64,000 nucleotides of DNA from assembly GCA_964449075.1 (NCBI GenBank), contig CAYVBJ010000004.1, positions 62,001 through 126,000 of the forward strand, written 5' to 3'. A model generated the notes under the pieces. It searched no databases, was not told the DNA's origin, and saw only the letters and a program-made list of their open reading frames with translations. The position numbers were made by a program, and so were the translations under genes. This DNA comes from CAYVBJ01 sp964449075. Lineage in GTDB: Bacteria > Bacteroidota > Rhodothermia > Balneolales > Balneolaceae. Position 1 is the stretch's first letter. Each line of letters begins with the position of its first letter. This document shows, one piece after another, positions 43,236 to 52,265 of the stretch.

Positions 43236-43808
43236 ATGAAAATTTCAAAATATTTTTCAATGATTATACTTCTTGTTGCTTTTACAGCAGCATGTGGGGG
43301 CGGAGAAACACAAGAACAGGAACAGGAGCAAACAGCACCGGCAGAAGAGACGACAGCTGATGACGGAGTAAGAACAATTGAACTTATAGGTATTGACGAC
43401 CTTCGGTTTGTTGTTGAGTCCGATGATATCGAAGGTGTACAAACCGGTGAACAGCGTGGTATGAGGTATGAAGTAGAGAGCATAACTGCATCACCAGGTG
43501 AAGAACTCAGGATTGAATTGACGACAGTCAGCAACTTGCCACCAACAGCCATGTCTCATAATTTTGTGCTGCTAACTGCAGATGCAGATACAGACGAATT
43601 TGCAAGGCGATCATTAATGGCAAGCGAAAATGACTACATAGAACCCGAATTAACTGACTGGATTATTGCACATACCGAGATGCTTGGAAATGGCGAAACG
43701 GATTCAATTACCTTTACTGTACCTGAAGAACCCGGAGAGTACGATTTTATTTGCAGCTTCCCCGGACATTACGCCGGTGGTATGTACGGTACATTGATTG
43801 TTGAATAA
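43236..43808 (+). CDS. Azurin/plastocyanin-like blue copper lipoprotein
   Basis: 190 residues. Lipoprotein signal with FTAACGGG. A low-complexity Glu/Gln/Thr linker (about 25-45) leads to a cupredoxin domain: PTAMSHNFVLL (first His ligand) and YDFICSFPGHYAGGMYGTLIV (Cys, His and Met ligands). This four-ligand set is the azurin-like type 1 copper site. It follows the ba3 oxidase and SCO genes, so it is a good candidate for the electron donor to CuA; that role is inferred. A terminator follows. ATG start at 43236. Confidence 0.93.
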   Translation: MKISKYFSMIILLVAFTAACGGGETQEQEQEQTAPAEETTADDGVRTIELIGIDDLRFVVESDDIEGVQTGEQRGMRYEVESITASPGEELRIELTTVSNLPPTAMSHNFVLLTADADTDEFARRSLMASENDYIEPELTDWIIAHTEMLGNGETDSITFTVPEEPGEYDFICSFPGHYAGGMYGTLIVE

Positions 43809-43838
43809 CTGTTCTCCTTTCAATCTTTTCTTTAACTT

Positions 43839-43868
43839 AAAAGCCCTGTTCGTCAGGGCTTTTTTTTA
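43839..43868 (+). terminator. Rho-independent terminator of the cupredoxin gene
   Basis: Arms AAAAGCCCTG (43839-43848) and CAGGGCTTTT (43854-43863), 10 perfect bp, 5-nt loop, ending in a T8 run. Confidence 0.93.
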
Positions 43869-43905
43869 TTCCGATCATTACATTTTCAATTAACAGCTGC
43901 TTGCA

Positions 43906-44802
43906 ATGAAATCTTATTATGCCTTTCTATTATGTTTCCTTTTTTTTATTTCCTGCTCTTCAAAACCTGAGACAGTTGATGAGCTAAAAAAGGAAGTTGA
44001 AAAATTTATAGCCGGCGAACCGGGATACTTTGCAATTGAATTCCGATCCGTTCAGGAGCCTGATATTCAGTTTTCAATTCATGCCGATACTCTTTTCCAT
44101 GCTGCAAGCACTATGAAAACACCTGTAATGGTTGAAGTTTATAAACAAGCTATGGAAGGAAAATTTGCACTGTCAGATTCACTTGAAATTAAAAATCTAT
44201 TTACCAGTATTGTAGACGGATCTGAATTTTCGATTGATATCAGACCGGATTCAGATGACCCGATCGAAAAAATGATTGGCGAAAAGGAAACAATTTACAA
44301 CCTGACGCATGCAATGATCACATATAGCAGCAATATTGCTACAAATATGATTATTGAGCTCGTGGGCGCTGAAAATACCACCGAAACTATGCGAGAGCTC
44401 GGAGCCCGTAATATTGATGTATTAAGAGGCGTCTACGACATGAAGGCATTTGACCGGGGCTTAAGTAATCGCACAACAGCCCGGGATCTGGCTGTTATCT
44501 TTGAACACCTTGCCAATGGTACGGCAGTATCACCGGATGCCGACCGGAATATGATTGAGATTCTGAAGGATCAGTTCTATCAGGATATTATACCTGCAAA
44601 GCTTCCCAATGACACAGAAGTTGCTAACAAAACCGGTTCAATCGATGGGGTTGAACACGACTCCGGGCTGGTCTTTCTTCCTGACGGCAGATCTTACCTG
44701 CTGATTTTCTTATCAAAAGATCTGGAGAACGATCTCAGGGGTCGGGAGGTCGGAGCAGAAGTATCCCGGATGGTTTACGACTACATGACAAATGTGAAGT
44801 GA
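43906..44802 (+). CDS. Class A beta-lactamase-like serine hydrolase (lipoprotein)
   Basis: 298 residues. Lipoprotein signal with FFISCSS. Penicillin-binding-type motifs: STMK at 68-71 (nucleophile Ser68 and Lys71), SSN at 141-143 and KTG at 242-244. The omega-loop region reads RGVYDMKAFDRGLSNRTTAR, without the ExxLN motif that carries the deacylating Glu of true class A beta-lactamases. Many Bacteroidota proteins of this form (COG2367) are annotated as serine hydrolases with unproven lactamase activity. It could bind or slowly hydrolyse beta-lactams or act on cell-wall peptides. It stands alone, with a terminator upstream. ATG start at 43906. Confidence 0.85.
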   Translation: MKSYYAFLLCFLFFISCSSKPETVDELKKEVEKFIAGEPGYFAIEFRSVQEPDIQFSIHADTLFHAASTMKTPVMVEVYKQAMEGKFALSDSLEIKNLFTSIVDGSEFSIDIRPDSDDPIEKMIGEKETIYNLTHAMITYSSNIATNMIIELVGAENTTETMRELGARNIDVLRGVYDMKAFDRGLSNRTTARDLAVIFEHLANGTAVSPDADRNMIEILKDQFYQDIIPAKLPNDTEVANKTGSIDGVEHDSGLVFLPDGRSYLLIFLSKDLENDLRGREVGAEVSRMVYDYMTNVK

Positions 44803-44881
44803 GTGAATGGAATGATGACTAATCAGGAGACTGTTATACATCTACAATTTGATATCGAATAAAAAATGGATTTTTAATAAA

Positions 44882-45499
44882 ATGAAAGACAAGTCAAAAT
44901 TTCCGGTTAAGGAAGCCAATACCTCGTACGACATTCACCCGCTGATCAAAAAAAGATGGAGCCCCAGAACATTTTCTGATAAACCGGTTGACAAAGAAAT
45001 TTTACGGCAGATATTTGATGCGGCCCGCTGGGCACCATCTTCTTACAATGAACAGCCTTGGCGTTTCATCATTGCCACCAAAGAAGAACCTGAAGAGTTT
45101 GAAAAACTCAGTAAAGTGATGGTGGAATTCAACAGGAACTGGGCGTCCGGTGCACCGGTACTGATACTTACTGCCATAAAAAAAATCTTTGAGAAGAACG
45201 GTAAACCCAACCGTGTAGCGCTTCACGACCTTGGCCAGGCAGCTTCTTATCTGACATTCGAAGCCACAAGGCATAATTTATATGTCCACCAAATGGCCGG
45301 AATTGACCTTGACAAAGCCCGCGAACTCTTTAACATACCTGAAGATTATGAACCTGCTACAATGATTGCAATCGGTTACATCGGCGAACTTGACAATCTG
45401 CCCAAAAATTTGAAAGATGCTGAAACAGGTGAACGATCCCGCCTGGATATAGATGAAATCCTGTTTCGCGGCGACTGGGAAAGTAAAAAACCACTGTAA
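44882..45499 (+). CDS. Nitroreductase-family FMN oxidoreductase
   Basis: 205 residues from the ATG at 44882 (the frame is open from a TTG at 44849). FMN-binding elements: IKKRWSPRTFSDKPVDKE, AARWAPSSYNEQPWRFIIAT and the Gly-rich-like segment ATMIAIGYIG near the end. LHDLGQAASYLTFEATRHNL is typical for nitroreductases that are short and compact. These enzymes reduce nitro or quinone compounds with NAD(P)H in the cytoplasm; the physiological substrate is unknown. 80 bases after the beta-lactamase-like gene. Confidence 0.93.
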   Translation: MKDKSKFPVKEANTSYDIHPLIKKRWSPRTFSDKPVDKEILRQIFDAARWAPSSYNEQPWRFIIATKEEPEEFEKLSKVMVEFNRNWASGAPVLILTAIKKIFEKNGKPNRVALHDLGQAASYLTFEATRHNLYVHQMAGIDLDKARELFNIPEDYEPATMIAIGYIGELDNLPKNLKDAETGERSRLDIDEILFRGDWESKKPL

Positions 45500-45599
45500 A
45501 GTTCCTGCCGGAATCTGTATTCTTTACACCACATTTATAAATTCTCTTGTATATTACAGATTGATTCAAAAAATTTTAAATTTCTGAAAACCGCACAAT

Positions 45600-46574
45600 A
45601 TGCAATATCTTGAATTTGAAAAACCAATTGCTGACCTGGAGAAAAAAATTGAAGAGCTAAACGACCTTTCCATTGATGATGAAGTTATCAAACCTGAGAT
45701 TGAACGTTTAAGAAAAAAAGTCAACCAGCTCAGAGAGTCCATATTCTCAAATCTTACGCGCTGGCAGCGTGTTCAGCTTGCGCGTCATCCCGACCGTCCT
45801 TACACTCTTGATTATATCGAGCGGATCACTGAAGATTTTATCGAAATTCATGGCGACCGTTATTATAGTGATGACAAAGCCATAGTTGCCGGAACAGCTG
45901 TGATCGACGGACATTCAGTGATGATAATCGGCCATCAGAAAGGCAGGGATACAAAATCCCGCCAGTATCGTAATTTTGGAATGGCGAATCCCGAAGGCTA
46001 TAGAAAAGCGTTCAGGCTGATGAAGCTGGCTGAAAAATTTGATATGCCGGTTGTCACACTTCTGGATACACCCGGGGCTTATCCGGGACTGGAAGCAGAA
46101 GAGAGAGGTCAGGCCGAAGCTATTGCCAAAAACTTAAAACTGATGGCAACGTTAAAAGTGCCAATTATTACAATTATCATTGGAGAAGGGGCAAGCGGCG
46201 GAGCAATTGGTATCGGTATGGGGAATGAAGTTTACATGATGGAAAATACCTGGTATTCAGTAATTGCGCCGGAATCCTGCTCTTCTATTCTCTGGAAAAC
46301 CTGGGATTATAAAGAACAGGCAGCATCTGCACTTAAACTTACGGCTCCGGATCTTCTTGAAATGAAAATCATCGATGGCATTATACCCGAACCTCTCGGT
46401 GGTGCCCATCGCGACTATAAAGCTTCGGCAGAAGCCGTGAAAATTCAGATTTTGAAAAGTCTGAAAAAACTAAAAAAGATTAAAGCCGATAAGCTGGCCG
46501 ACCAGAGAATTGAGAAATATTCAGCCATGGGTGCATGGAAAACGGCAGAAAGTGCAAGTAACGCAAAGTCGTAA
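45600..46574 (+). CDS. accA: Acetyl-CoA carboxylase carboxyltransferase subunit alpha
   Basis: 324 residues. AccA, with AccD, moves the carboxyl group from biotin to acetyl-CoA to make malonyl-CoA for fatty acids. Family marks: EFEKPIADLEKKIEEL at the start, LTRWQRVQLARHPDRPYTLDY, GDRYYSDDKAIVAG, GHQKGRDTKS, FGMANPEGYRKA, DTPGAYPGLEAEERGQAEAI, GEGASGGAIGIG and ENTWYSVIAPESC. AccD is not in this window. A thioesterase gene follows 5 bases later. ATG start at 45600. Confidence 0.97.
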   Translation: MQYLEFEKPIADLEKKIEELNDLSIDDEVIKPEIERLRKKVNQLRESIFSNLTRWQRVQLARHPDRPYTLDYIERITEDFIEIHGDRYYSDDKAIVAGTAVIDGHSVMIIGHQKGRDTKSRQYRNFGMANPEGYRKAFRLMKLAEKFDMPVVTLLDTPGAYPGLEAEERGQAEAIAKNLKLMATLKVPIITIIIGEGASGGAIGIGMGNEVYMMENTWYSVIAPESCSSILWKTWDYKEQAASALKLTAPDLLEMKIIDGIIPEPLGGAHRDYKASAEAVKIQILKSLKKLKKIKADKLADQRIEKYSAMGAWKTAESASNAKS

Positions 46575-46579
46575 GGGGA

Positions 46580-47017
46580 ATGAAATTTCCCGATAAAAAA
46601 CCACTCAGCTCTTATACACATATTCTCAGAAGCAGGTATGGAGAAACAGACCAGATGGGATATGTATACTATGGCCGCTATCTTGAATATTTTGAAGTTG
46701 CGAGAACAGAGATGATCCGTGCTCTTGGCTTGCCCTATAAAAAAATGGAGAGCGAAGGCATTATGCTGCCGGTTATACATGCAGAAGTAGATTATCACTC
46801 TCCGCTCTTTTACGATGAAGAGTTACATATAGCTGTTACTGTATATGATAAACCAGTGGTTAGGCTTGATACATGGTACAAAATTTATACAGAACGTTCT
46901 GAAATTCCGCATGCAACCGGTCGTGTAACACTCTGTTTCATGGATAGAGTAAAACGAAAACCGTGCAGAGCACCCGGGTATTTCCTGGATCGTATTGAAA
47001 AGATTTCCGGTACGTAG
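46580..47017 (+). CDS. YbgC-type acyl-CoA thioesterase
   Basis: 145 residues with a hot-dog fold. SRYGETDQMGYVYYGRYLEYFEVARTE contains the catalytic Asp and the tyrosine-rich active-site helix of the 4-hydroxybenzoyl-CoA thioesterase/YbgC group. It should cleave acyl-CoA or acyl-ACP thioesters. It starts 5 bases after accA and ends 2 bases before a DUF2085 gene, so it is in the same operon; that suggests fatty acid or phospholipid-related metabolism. ATG start at 46580. Confidence 0.92.
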   Translation: MKFPDKKPLSSYTHILRSRYGETDQMGYVYYGRYLEYFEVARTEMIRALGLPYKKMESEGIMLPVIHAEVDYHSPLFYDEELHIAVTVYDKPVVRLDTWYKIYTERSEIPHATGRVTLCFMDRVKRKPCRAPGYFLDRIEKISGT

Positions 47018-47019
47018 AG

Positions 47020-47481
47020 ATGCGAAACAGAAAGTTCTACCTATTTGTTTTAGCAGGACTCCTGTTTTTGGTTCTACTGTCGATGGGAAACGGCATCTGG
47101 GGAAAAAGCGGATATGACTACAATATGATCTACCGTACATTTGGATCTGTTTGTCATCAGATTCCCGACAGATCCTTCAAAATTAACGATGTGCAAATGG
47201 CCGTAAATACCCGTTGTTTCGGTATATTTACCGGATTGCTGGCCGGCTGGATTCTGATTCCTTTTTTGGCTAAAATCACCAAAGAAAAAAAATGGCCTGA
47301 GATTTTACTTGGTGTTGCACTGGTTTTGCAAATATCCGATTATACAGGTAATATGTTAGATATATGGGAAAATACAAATGAATCACGTTTCGCTTTGGGG
47401 TTTCTGCTTGGTTCGGCAGCCTCTGTTTTTTTATCTGATACCTTTTTAACTGGAAATAAAAAGAATGGAAATCATGAATGA
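47020..47481 (+). CDS. DUF2085 membrane protein
   Basis: 153 residues with about four membrane segments. SVCHQIPDRSFKIN and NTRCFGIFTGLLAGW are the Cys-His and Cys-containing signatures of DUF2085; the Cys/His arrangement may bind a metal. LLGVALVLQISDYTGNMLDI holds an acidic membrane segment common to the family. Function unknown. It starts 2 bases after the thioesterase and overlaps the next gene by 17 bases. ATG start at 47020. Confidence 0.9.
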   Translation: MRNRKFYLFVLAGLLFLVLLSMGNGIWGKSGYDYNMIYRTFGSVCHQIPDRSFKINDVQMAVNTRCFGIFTGLLAGWILIPFLAKITKEKKWPEILLGVALVLQISDYTGNMLDIWENTNESRFALGFLLGSAASVFLSDTFLTGNKKNGNHE

Positions 47482-48046
47482 TCCACAACAAAATACCGAA
47501 AACAGTTCCGACAGTTACTGGCCTTCTGTTCTTCTTGCAGGTGGCATATTTGCAATTATAAGCTTTGTTCTTGGTCTTATTTTCAGTTACTCTCAGTTCA
47601 ACTCAGAGCCATCCGGCACCCTCATTTCCCCGATTATGATAGGGAATGGAGTTGTATGTCTCGCAACAGCTTTTGCAGGCATGCTTGGGGTATGGCATTA
47701 TACAAAAGAGGTAACTCAATCTTTAAAGCTGGGCAAAGGTGCTTTAATCGGGTTCTTCTCAGGCGCATTCGTTATCATTTTCAGCACACTTTTGAATGAA
47801 ATCTGGACGTATATCGATCCCTCCTATACGGAAAAACTAATAGAAAGCTTTGTAGCAAACTACGAAGCTATGGATATGCCCGAAGAGACAAAAAACACAA
47901 TGATTGATGCTACGGTTGAAAGTATCCGGGATCAGAATATGCTAACCACAATGCTGACAGGTATACCGCTTTACGGGCTGCTTAACCTCATAACAGGTAT
48001 GATCGGTGTTAAATTATTCGCATCCAGGGAGGATGATGAATTTTAA
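47465..48046 (+). CDS. DUF4199 membrane protein
   Basis: 193 residues from the ATG at 47465 (another ATG follows at 47474). Four membrane helices (LLAGGIFAIISFVLGLIFSY, IGNGVVCLATAFAGMLGVWH, LIGFFSGAFVIIFSTLLNEI, MLTGIPLYGLLNLITGMIGV) with a helical hairpin in between (FVANYEAMDMPEETKNTMID) are the layout of DUF4199 proteins of Bacteroidota. Function is unknown. The overlap with DUF2085 shows a shared transcript with accA. Confidence 0.88.
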   Translation: MEIMNDPQQNTENSSDSYWPSVLLAGGIFAIISFVLGLIFSYSQFNSEPSGTLISPIMIGNGVVCLATAFAGMLGVWHYTKEVTQSLKLGKGALIGFFSGAFVIIFSTLLNEIWTYIDPSYTEKLIESFVANYEAMDMPEETKNTMIDATVESIRDQNMLTTMLTGIPLYGLLNLITGMIGVKLFASREDDEF

Positions 48047-48136
48047 ATAAAACAAATTATCCATCTGCCCGTATCAATTATTGCATCTGAATATTTTTCA
48101 GAGCTGCTTTACTATTATTTATCCTGACTCTTAATA

Positions 48137-49069
48137 ATGACATATTTTAACGGAGACTCCGAACCTCATTCCGAAATACAACCTCAAAGCTGGGTTGAAC
48201 GAAACGGTTTTGCCGAATGGGCAGTTGCAGTACTTTGGCTTGTGGCAGCCTTTATCCTTTTCCAGGTACTTGCGGGAATTGTTGCAGTCGGACTCATTGC
48301 TATAACTGAAGGTCTACCCTCGGCAGCTGAAGCACAATCGGTGATGATGGAAAGACTCGATCTTGTATTTATCGGGAATTCAGCGGGCCAAATTCTGTTT
48401 CTAGGTCTTGCAACGTTATTGATCGTTAAACTTCATGTGTCGAATAATAATCGGTCAGGGTATTTAAGATTTAACCTGCAAAACGATACTGGCCTATTTG
48501 TTACCCTCTCTGCCGTTTTGTTTATCGTAATCCAGCCTGCCATCTGGTACCTGGGTTATCTCAATTCACTGATTCCCATGCCGGACTCATTTTCCGAATT
48601 GCAGCAATCTCAATACGAAATGATTGAGAACTTTTTACGTTCAGACGGCGCGATGATGCTTGCACTTTTTCATATTGGATTGGTGCCGGCTGTTTGTGAG
48701 GAAGTGCTCTTTCGGGGTTATGTAATGCGTGCCTTTGAAAAAAGCTGGGGGATTTGGACAGCCATTATTGTTTCCGGCCTGATGTTCGGATTATATCATA
48801 TGCAGCTGGCAAACCTTCTGCCGCTTGCAACCCTCGGAATTTTACTGGCTCTGGTAACCTGGCTCAGCAACAGTATTCTGCCGGCAATTTTTGCTCATTT
48901 TGTCAATAACGGAGGTGCTGTAGTACTTGCCACATTTTTTCCCGATGTGGTGTTTGCTGATATAAGCCCGGAGACAGCTCCTCCTGTATGGATGCTTATT
49001 TTAAGCCTTTTACTCTCAGGTGGCATAATCAAATTTTTATATGATCGTTCTACATCCAAAACAAGATAA
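48137..49069 (+). CDS. CPBP-family intramembrane glutamic protease
   Basis: 310 residues with about eight membrane helices. The Abi/CAAX-protease motifs are present: VCEEVLFRGYVMRAF (EExxxR), LMFGLYHMQLANLLPL (FxxxH) and ILPAIFAHFVNNGG (HxxxN). These residues form the active site of the Rce1-type glutamic endopeptidases; bacterial members process or handle membrane peptides. It starts a second run of tightly spaced genes with DUF2007 (2 bases later) and cdsA. ATG start at 48137. Confidence 0.93.
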   Translation: MTYFNGDSEPHSEIQPQSWVERNGFAEWAVAVLWLVAAFILFQVLAGIVAVGLIAITEGLPSAAEAQSVMMERLDLVFIGNSAGQILFLGLATLLIVKLHVSNNNRSGYLRFNLQNDTGLFVTLSAVLFIVIQPAIWYLGYLNSLIPMPDSFSELQQSQYEMIENFLRSDGAMMLALFHIGLVPAVCEEVLFRGYVMRAFEKSWGIWTAIIVSGLMFGLYHMQLANLLPLATLGILLALVTWLSNSILPAIFAHFVNNGGAVVLATFFPDVVFADISPETAPPVWMLILSLLLSGGIIKFLYDRSTSKTR

Positions 49070-49071
49070 CT

Positions 49072-49371
49072 ATGGGACTATTTGACGGACCAAAATCGAG
49101 CGATATTAAAAACTGGGTCTGTGTTATGGAACGCGGCACGGATTACGAAATAGAATTGGCACGCACGTTTCTCGCCAGTCTGAAAATACCATCCAATATA
49201 TTATCTAAACGGGACAGGGCTTACAGTCTGAATATTGGTGAAACGTCCATGGTCTACCTCTATGTACCAAAAGAATTTGAAAAAAAAGCAAGAGAAGTGC
49301 TGTCAGATCTTGACAGGGATTTAAGTAATGAATATCCGGATGATGAAGATGTCGAAAATTCAGTGCAGTGA
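49072..49371 (+). CDS. DUF2007-type small protein
   Basis: 99 residues. The pattern WVCVMERGTDYEIELARTFL and YLYVPKEFEKKAREVL is that of DUF2007 (putative signal-transducing or PII-like small proteins). The C-terminal tail is acidic (NEYPDDEDVENSVQ). It overlaps cdsA by 4 bases (GTGA) and follows the CPBP gene by 2 bases. Its role is unknown. ATG start at 49072. Confidence 0.85.
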   Translation: MGLFDGPKSSDIKNWVCVMERGTDYEIELARTFLASLKIPSNILSKRDRAYSLNIGETSMVYLYVPKEFEKKAREVLSDLDRDLSNEYPDDEDVENSVQ

Positions 49372-50165
49372 GTGAACTTGCCAAAAGAATTATCGTTGCA
49401 GTACCTGCTGCCGCTTTTTTCATATGGGTGGTTTTATTAGGTGGCATCGCATTTGATATTCTGTTCGGATTGTTAACTGCACTGGTGATTTGGGAAATTT
49501 CCCGCATGTTTAGAAAAGCTAACAACACACCCTACTATTCGATTGTTATCCTCACAGCCTCCCTTATTCTTTTCTATAATTTTATTCCGCCAAGAATACT
49601 GATATCCTTCGCAATACTCTTCGCTTTGATTACAATCTACGCACTCCTTTCGGATCATGCCTTTGCCCGGCCCTGGCTTACTTCGGTTTTTACCGGATTT
49701 TACCCTTCGGCCGGTTTCCTTGCAGTTTTACTAATTCGCAACAGCCTGGAAGGAATTTCCGGTTTCTGGATAACACTTGCGCTTCTTCTGATGATCTGGG
49801 GAAACGATGTATTTGCTTACTTTGGCGGAAAAACGCTCGGGAAACATCAGCTGGCACCCAATATCAGTCCCAAAAAAACCTGGGAAGGTTTCTGGTTTGG
49901 CTTTTTAGGTGCCGCTACGGGATTGGCCATTGTAATGCTTTCAACCGATTTACTCCCTTTTGATGTTTTGCAGGCAGCACCTTTTATTGCAATTATCAGT
50001 GTTTTTGGACCTCTCGGAGATCTTCTCGCAAGCCGGCTGAAGCGAATTTCAGATGTAAAAGACTCCTCAAACCTGATCCCCGGTCATGGTGGTTTTTTTG
50101 ATCGATTTGATGCACTGATTTTAACAGCTCCATTTTATTATTTTTATTTACTGCTGATACTTTAA
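49368..50165 (+). CDS. cdsA: Phosphatidate cytidylyltransferase
   Basis: 265 residues from a GTG at 49368 that overlaps the preceding stop (translational coupling). Eight membrane segments. The CDP-diacylglycerol synthase signature is clear: NDVFAYFGGKTLGKHQLAPNISPKKTWEG and, near the end, SRLKRISDVKDSSNLIPGHGGFFDRFD, with the acidic metal ligands. It makes CDP-diacylglycerol from phosphatidic acid and CTP. A dipeptide epimerase gene follows after 14 bases. Confidence 0.96.
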   Translation: MSELAKRIIVAVPAAAFFIWVVLLGGIAFDILFGLLTALVIWEISRMFRKANNTPYYSIVILTASLILFYNFIPPRILISFAILFALITIYALLSDHAFARPWLTSVFTGFYPSAGFLAVLLIRNSLEGISGFWITLALLLMIWGNDVFAYFGGKTLGKHQLAPNISPKKTWEGFWFGFLGAATGLAIVMLSTDLLPFDVLQAAPFIAIISVFGPLGDLLASRLKRISDVKDSSNLIPGHGGFFDRFDALILTAPFYYFYLLLIL

Positions 50166-50179
50166 TTTTACTGCTGGAA

Positions 50180-51208
50180 ATGCCGCAATTTTATATACGC
50201 ACAAAAATAACTGCACTGAGCCTGAAACACGCTTTTACCATTTCACGGGGTACAAAATCAGTTGTAGGAAATGTTATAATCACACTAACAGCAGATGGTG
50301 TATCAGGCTTCGGGGAAGCAGCACCTAATAAAAGATACAATGAAGATGCAGAGCTGGTTCAGTCGTACATAAATAAGATTGCTCCGGGCGGAATGATGAA
50401 GATTGATTCTCTTGAAGATCTTCTTCTGCAAATGAAAGGTACAGGGAAGCATACAGCATCTGCAGAAGCCGCACTTGAGATGGCGTGGTGGGATTGGTTT
50501 GGTAAAATCAGAGATCAGCCTTTATGGAAACTCTGGGGCGCCGAAAAGCCTGAAACGCCGGTAACTTCCTTTACGATCGGAATTGATGAACCCGACATTA
50601 TGCAGCAAAAAACTCTTGAAGCTGAAAAATACCCGGTTTTAAAAGTGAAGCTCGGCAGCCGTAATGATCGCGAAATTATTACGTCGCTCCGGGCGGTATC
50701 TGATAAACCGATTCGTGTGGATGCCAACGAGGGCTGGACGTCAACGGATACGGCAAAGAAGATGATCTCATTTCTGGCAGATCAAAATATTGAATTTGTG
50801 GAACAGCCAATGCCCGCAGGATGTCACTCAGAAATGAGAGCATTAAAAGACTATTCTCCGATCCCGCTCATTGCGGATGAAAGTTTCCGCGGCAGCGAAA
50901 ATATTGATGATCTGAAAAGGGAGTTTCATGCAATCAATATTAAACTTATGAAAATTGGCAGTTTGAAGAGAGCTCAACATGCAATCAGCCTGGCTCATAA
51001 AGCAGGGCTGGATGTGATGATTGGATGTATGATCGAAAGCTCAATTGCTGTTTCGGCCGGTGCACTTCTCAGTTTATATGCAGATATAGCTGACCTTGAT
51101 GGGTTTTTGCTGATTCAGGAAGATCCGTATAAAGGGTTAAAACTTACGGAACAGTGCCGGGTACAGCTATCTTATAAGCCGGGACTTGGAGTTGAACCAA
51201 AAGAATAA
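50180..51208 (+). CDS. Dipeptide epimerase (L-Ala-D/L-Glu type, enolase superfamily)
   Basis: 342 residues. The mandelate-racemase/muconate-lactonizing subgroup: catalytic Lys in VLKVKLGS, metal ligands in IRVDANEGW, VEQPMP and ADESFRG, and the second catalytic Lys in INIKLMKIGS. The C-terminal DLDGFLLIQEDPYKG has the DxD-like substrate motif of L-Ala-D/L-Glu epimerases, which act in murein peptide recycling. The exact dipeptide is inferred. It is encoded 14 bases after cdsA. ATG start at 50180. Confidence 0.92.
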   Translation: MPQFYIRTKITALSLKHAFTISRGTKSVVGNVIITLTADGVSGFGEAAPNKRYNEDAELVQSYINKIAPGGMMKIDSLEDLLLQMKGTGKHTASAEAALEMAWWDWFGKIRDQPLWKLWGAEKPETPVTSFTIGIDEPDIMQQKTLEAEKYPVLKVKLGSRNDREIITSLRAVSDKPIRVDANEGWTSTDTAKKMISFLADQNIEFVEQPMPAGCHSEMRALKDYSPIPLIADESFRGSENIDDLKREFHAINIKLMKIGSLKRAQHAISLAHKAGLDVMIGCMIESSIAVSAGALLSLYADIADLDGFLLIQEDPYKGLKLTEQCRVQLSYKPGLGVEPKE

Positions 51209-51310
51209 ACCCTGTATCGATGGATTATTCTTTTGCTATTCAATAGATTCATTTAAATTGATCTAATGACTGATACCCGATACAATAAATATAATAAGGG
51301 ATAAAAAATT

Positions 51311-52219
51311 ATGAATGATGAAAAACAAATACTTATAACAGGTGGTACCGGTTTTATTGGTTCTTATCTCAGGAATATACTTTTAAGACAAGGACACTAT
51401 CTGACCATAATTACCCGCACTCCCGGCAAATATGAAGAAGAACATGCCGAAAATCAAAAATTTGTATCGTGGTCTTCCAACTTGGTTTCATTACTCGAAG
51501 AGACAGATTATGTAATAAACCTGGCCGGTGAAAACCTGTTCGGGCAGCGCTGGACAAAAGAAGTGAAAGATAAAATTTATAACAGCAGAATCAATACAAC
51601 ACGAAAACTTGTGAATTCCATGAAAAAATGTGAAAATCCTCCTTCACTTTTTATTTCGGGTTCAGCAGTTGGCTACTATGGTGATTCCGGGGAGAAAGTG
51701 CTGGATGAAGATTCGGCTTCCGGTAACGATTTTCTTGCCAAAGTCTGTTTCGACTGGGAAGCTGAAGCTGAGAAGGCATTTTCAGCTGGTATCCGCGTGG
51801 CTATACCGAGAATTGGTATTGTTCTTGAGGAAGACGGCGGAGTGGTTGAAAAGATGAAATTACCCTTTCAGTTTTTTGCAGGCGGCCCTCTTGGAGATGG
51901 CCGGCAATATGTGCCCTGGGTGCATATGGAAGATCTCTGCCGCGCTATTCTCTATCCCATAGAAATTAATAATTTTAACGGCCCCTATAATGCGTGCTCG
52001 GCTAATCCTGTAACAATGAATGAGCTTGCAAAAACAATGGGAAAAGTGATGAACCGGCCCTCATTTTTCCGTGTTCCGGAATTTATATTAAAAACTGCCC
52101 TGGGTGAAGCAGCCGAGCCAATTCTTGCTTCTCTGCGAGTTCAGCCCAAAAGATTGCAAACAAGTGGTTTTGAATTTGAATTCGAAGAACTGGAAGAAGC
52201 TCTTGCCGACGTTCTTTAA
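51311..52219 (+). CDS. TIGR01777-family epimerase (SDR, SulA-like)
   Basis: 302 residues. The Rossmann motif is ILITGGTGFIGSYLRNILL; the TIGR01777 marks are YVINLAGENLFGQRWTKEVK, SRINTTRKLVNSM, ISGSAVGYYG, VPWVHMEDLCRAILYPIE and GPYNACSANPVTMNELAKTM. A C-terminal DUF1731-like region (FRVPEFILKTALGEAAEPIL, LASLRVQPKRLQTSGFEF) completes it. These are nucleotide-sugar-epimerase-like proteins of uncertain function, sometimes linked to cell division or stress. ATG start at 51311. It is convergent with the following lipoprotein. Confidence 0.94.
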   Translation: MNDEKQILITGGTGFIGSYLRNILLRQGHYLTIITRTPGKYEEEHAENQKFVSWSSNLVSLLEETDYVINLAGENLFGQRWTKEVKDKIYNSRINTTRKLVNSMKKCENPPSLFISGSAVGYYGDSGEKVLDEDSASGNDFLAKVCFDWEAEAEKAFSAGIRVAIPRIGIVLEEDGGVVEKMKLPFQFFAGGPLGDGRQYVPWVHMEDLCRAILYPIEINNFNGPYNACSANPVTMNELAKTMGKVMNRPSFFRVPEFILKTALGEAAEPILASLRVQPKRLQTSGFEFEFEELEEALADVL

Positions 52220-52265
52220 TCAAATCAAGAACCCTCTTTTATGAACTTCTCTGCACTAAAATCAT

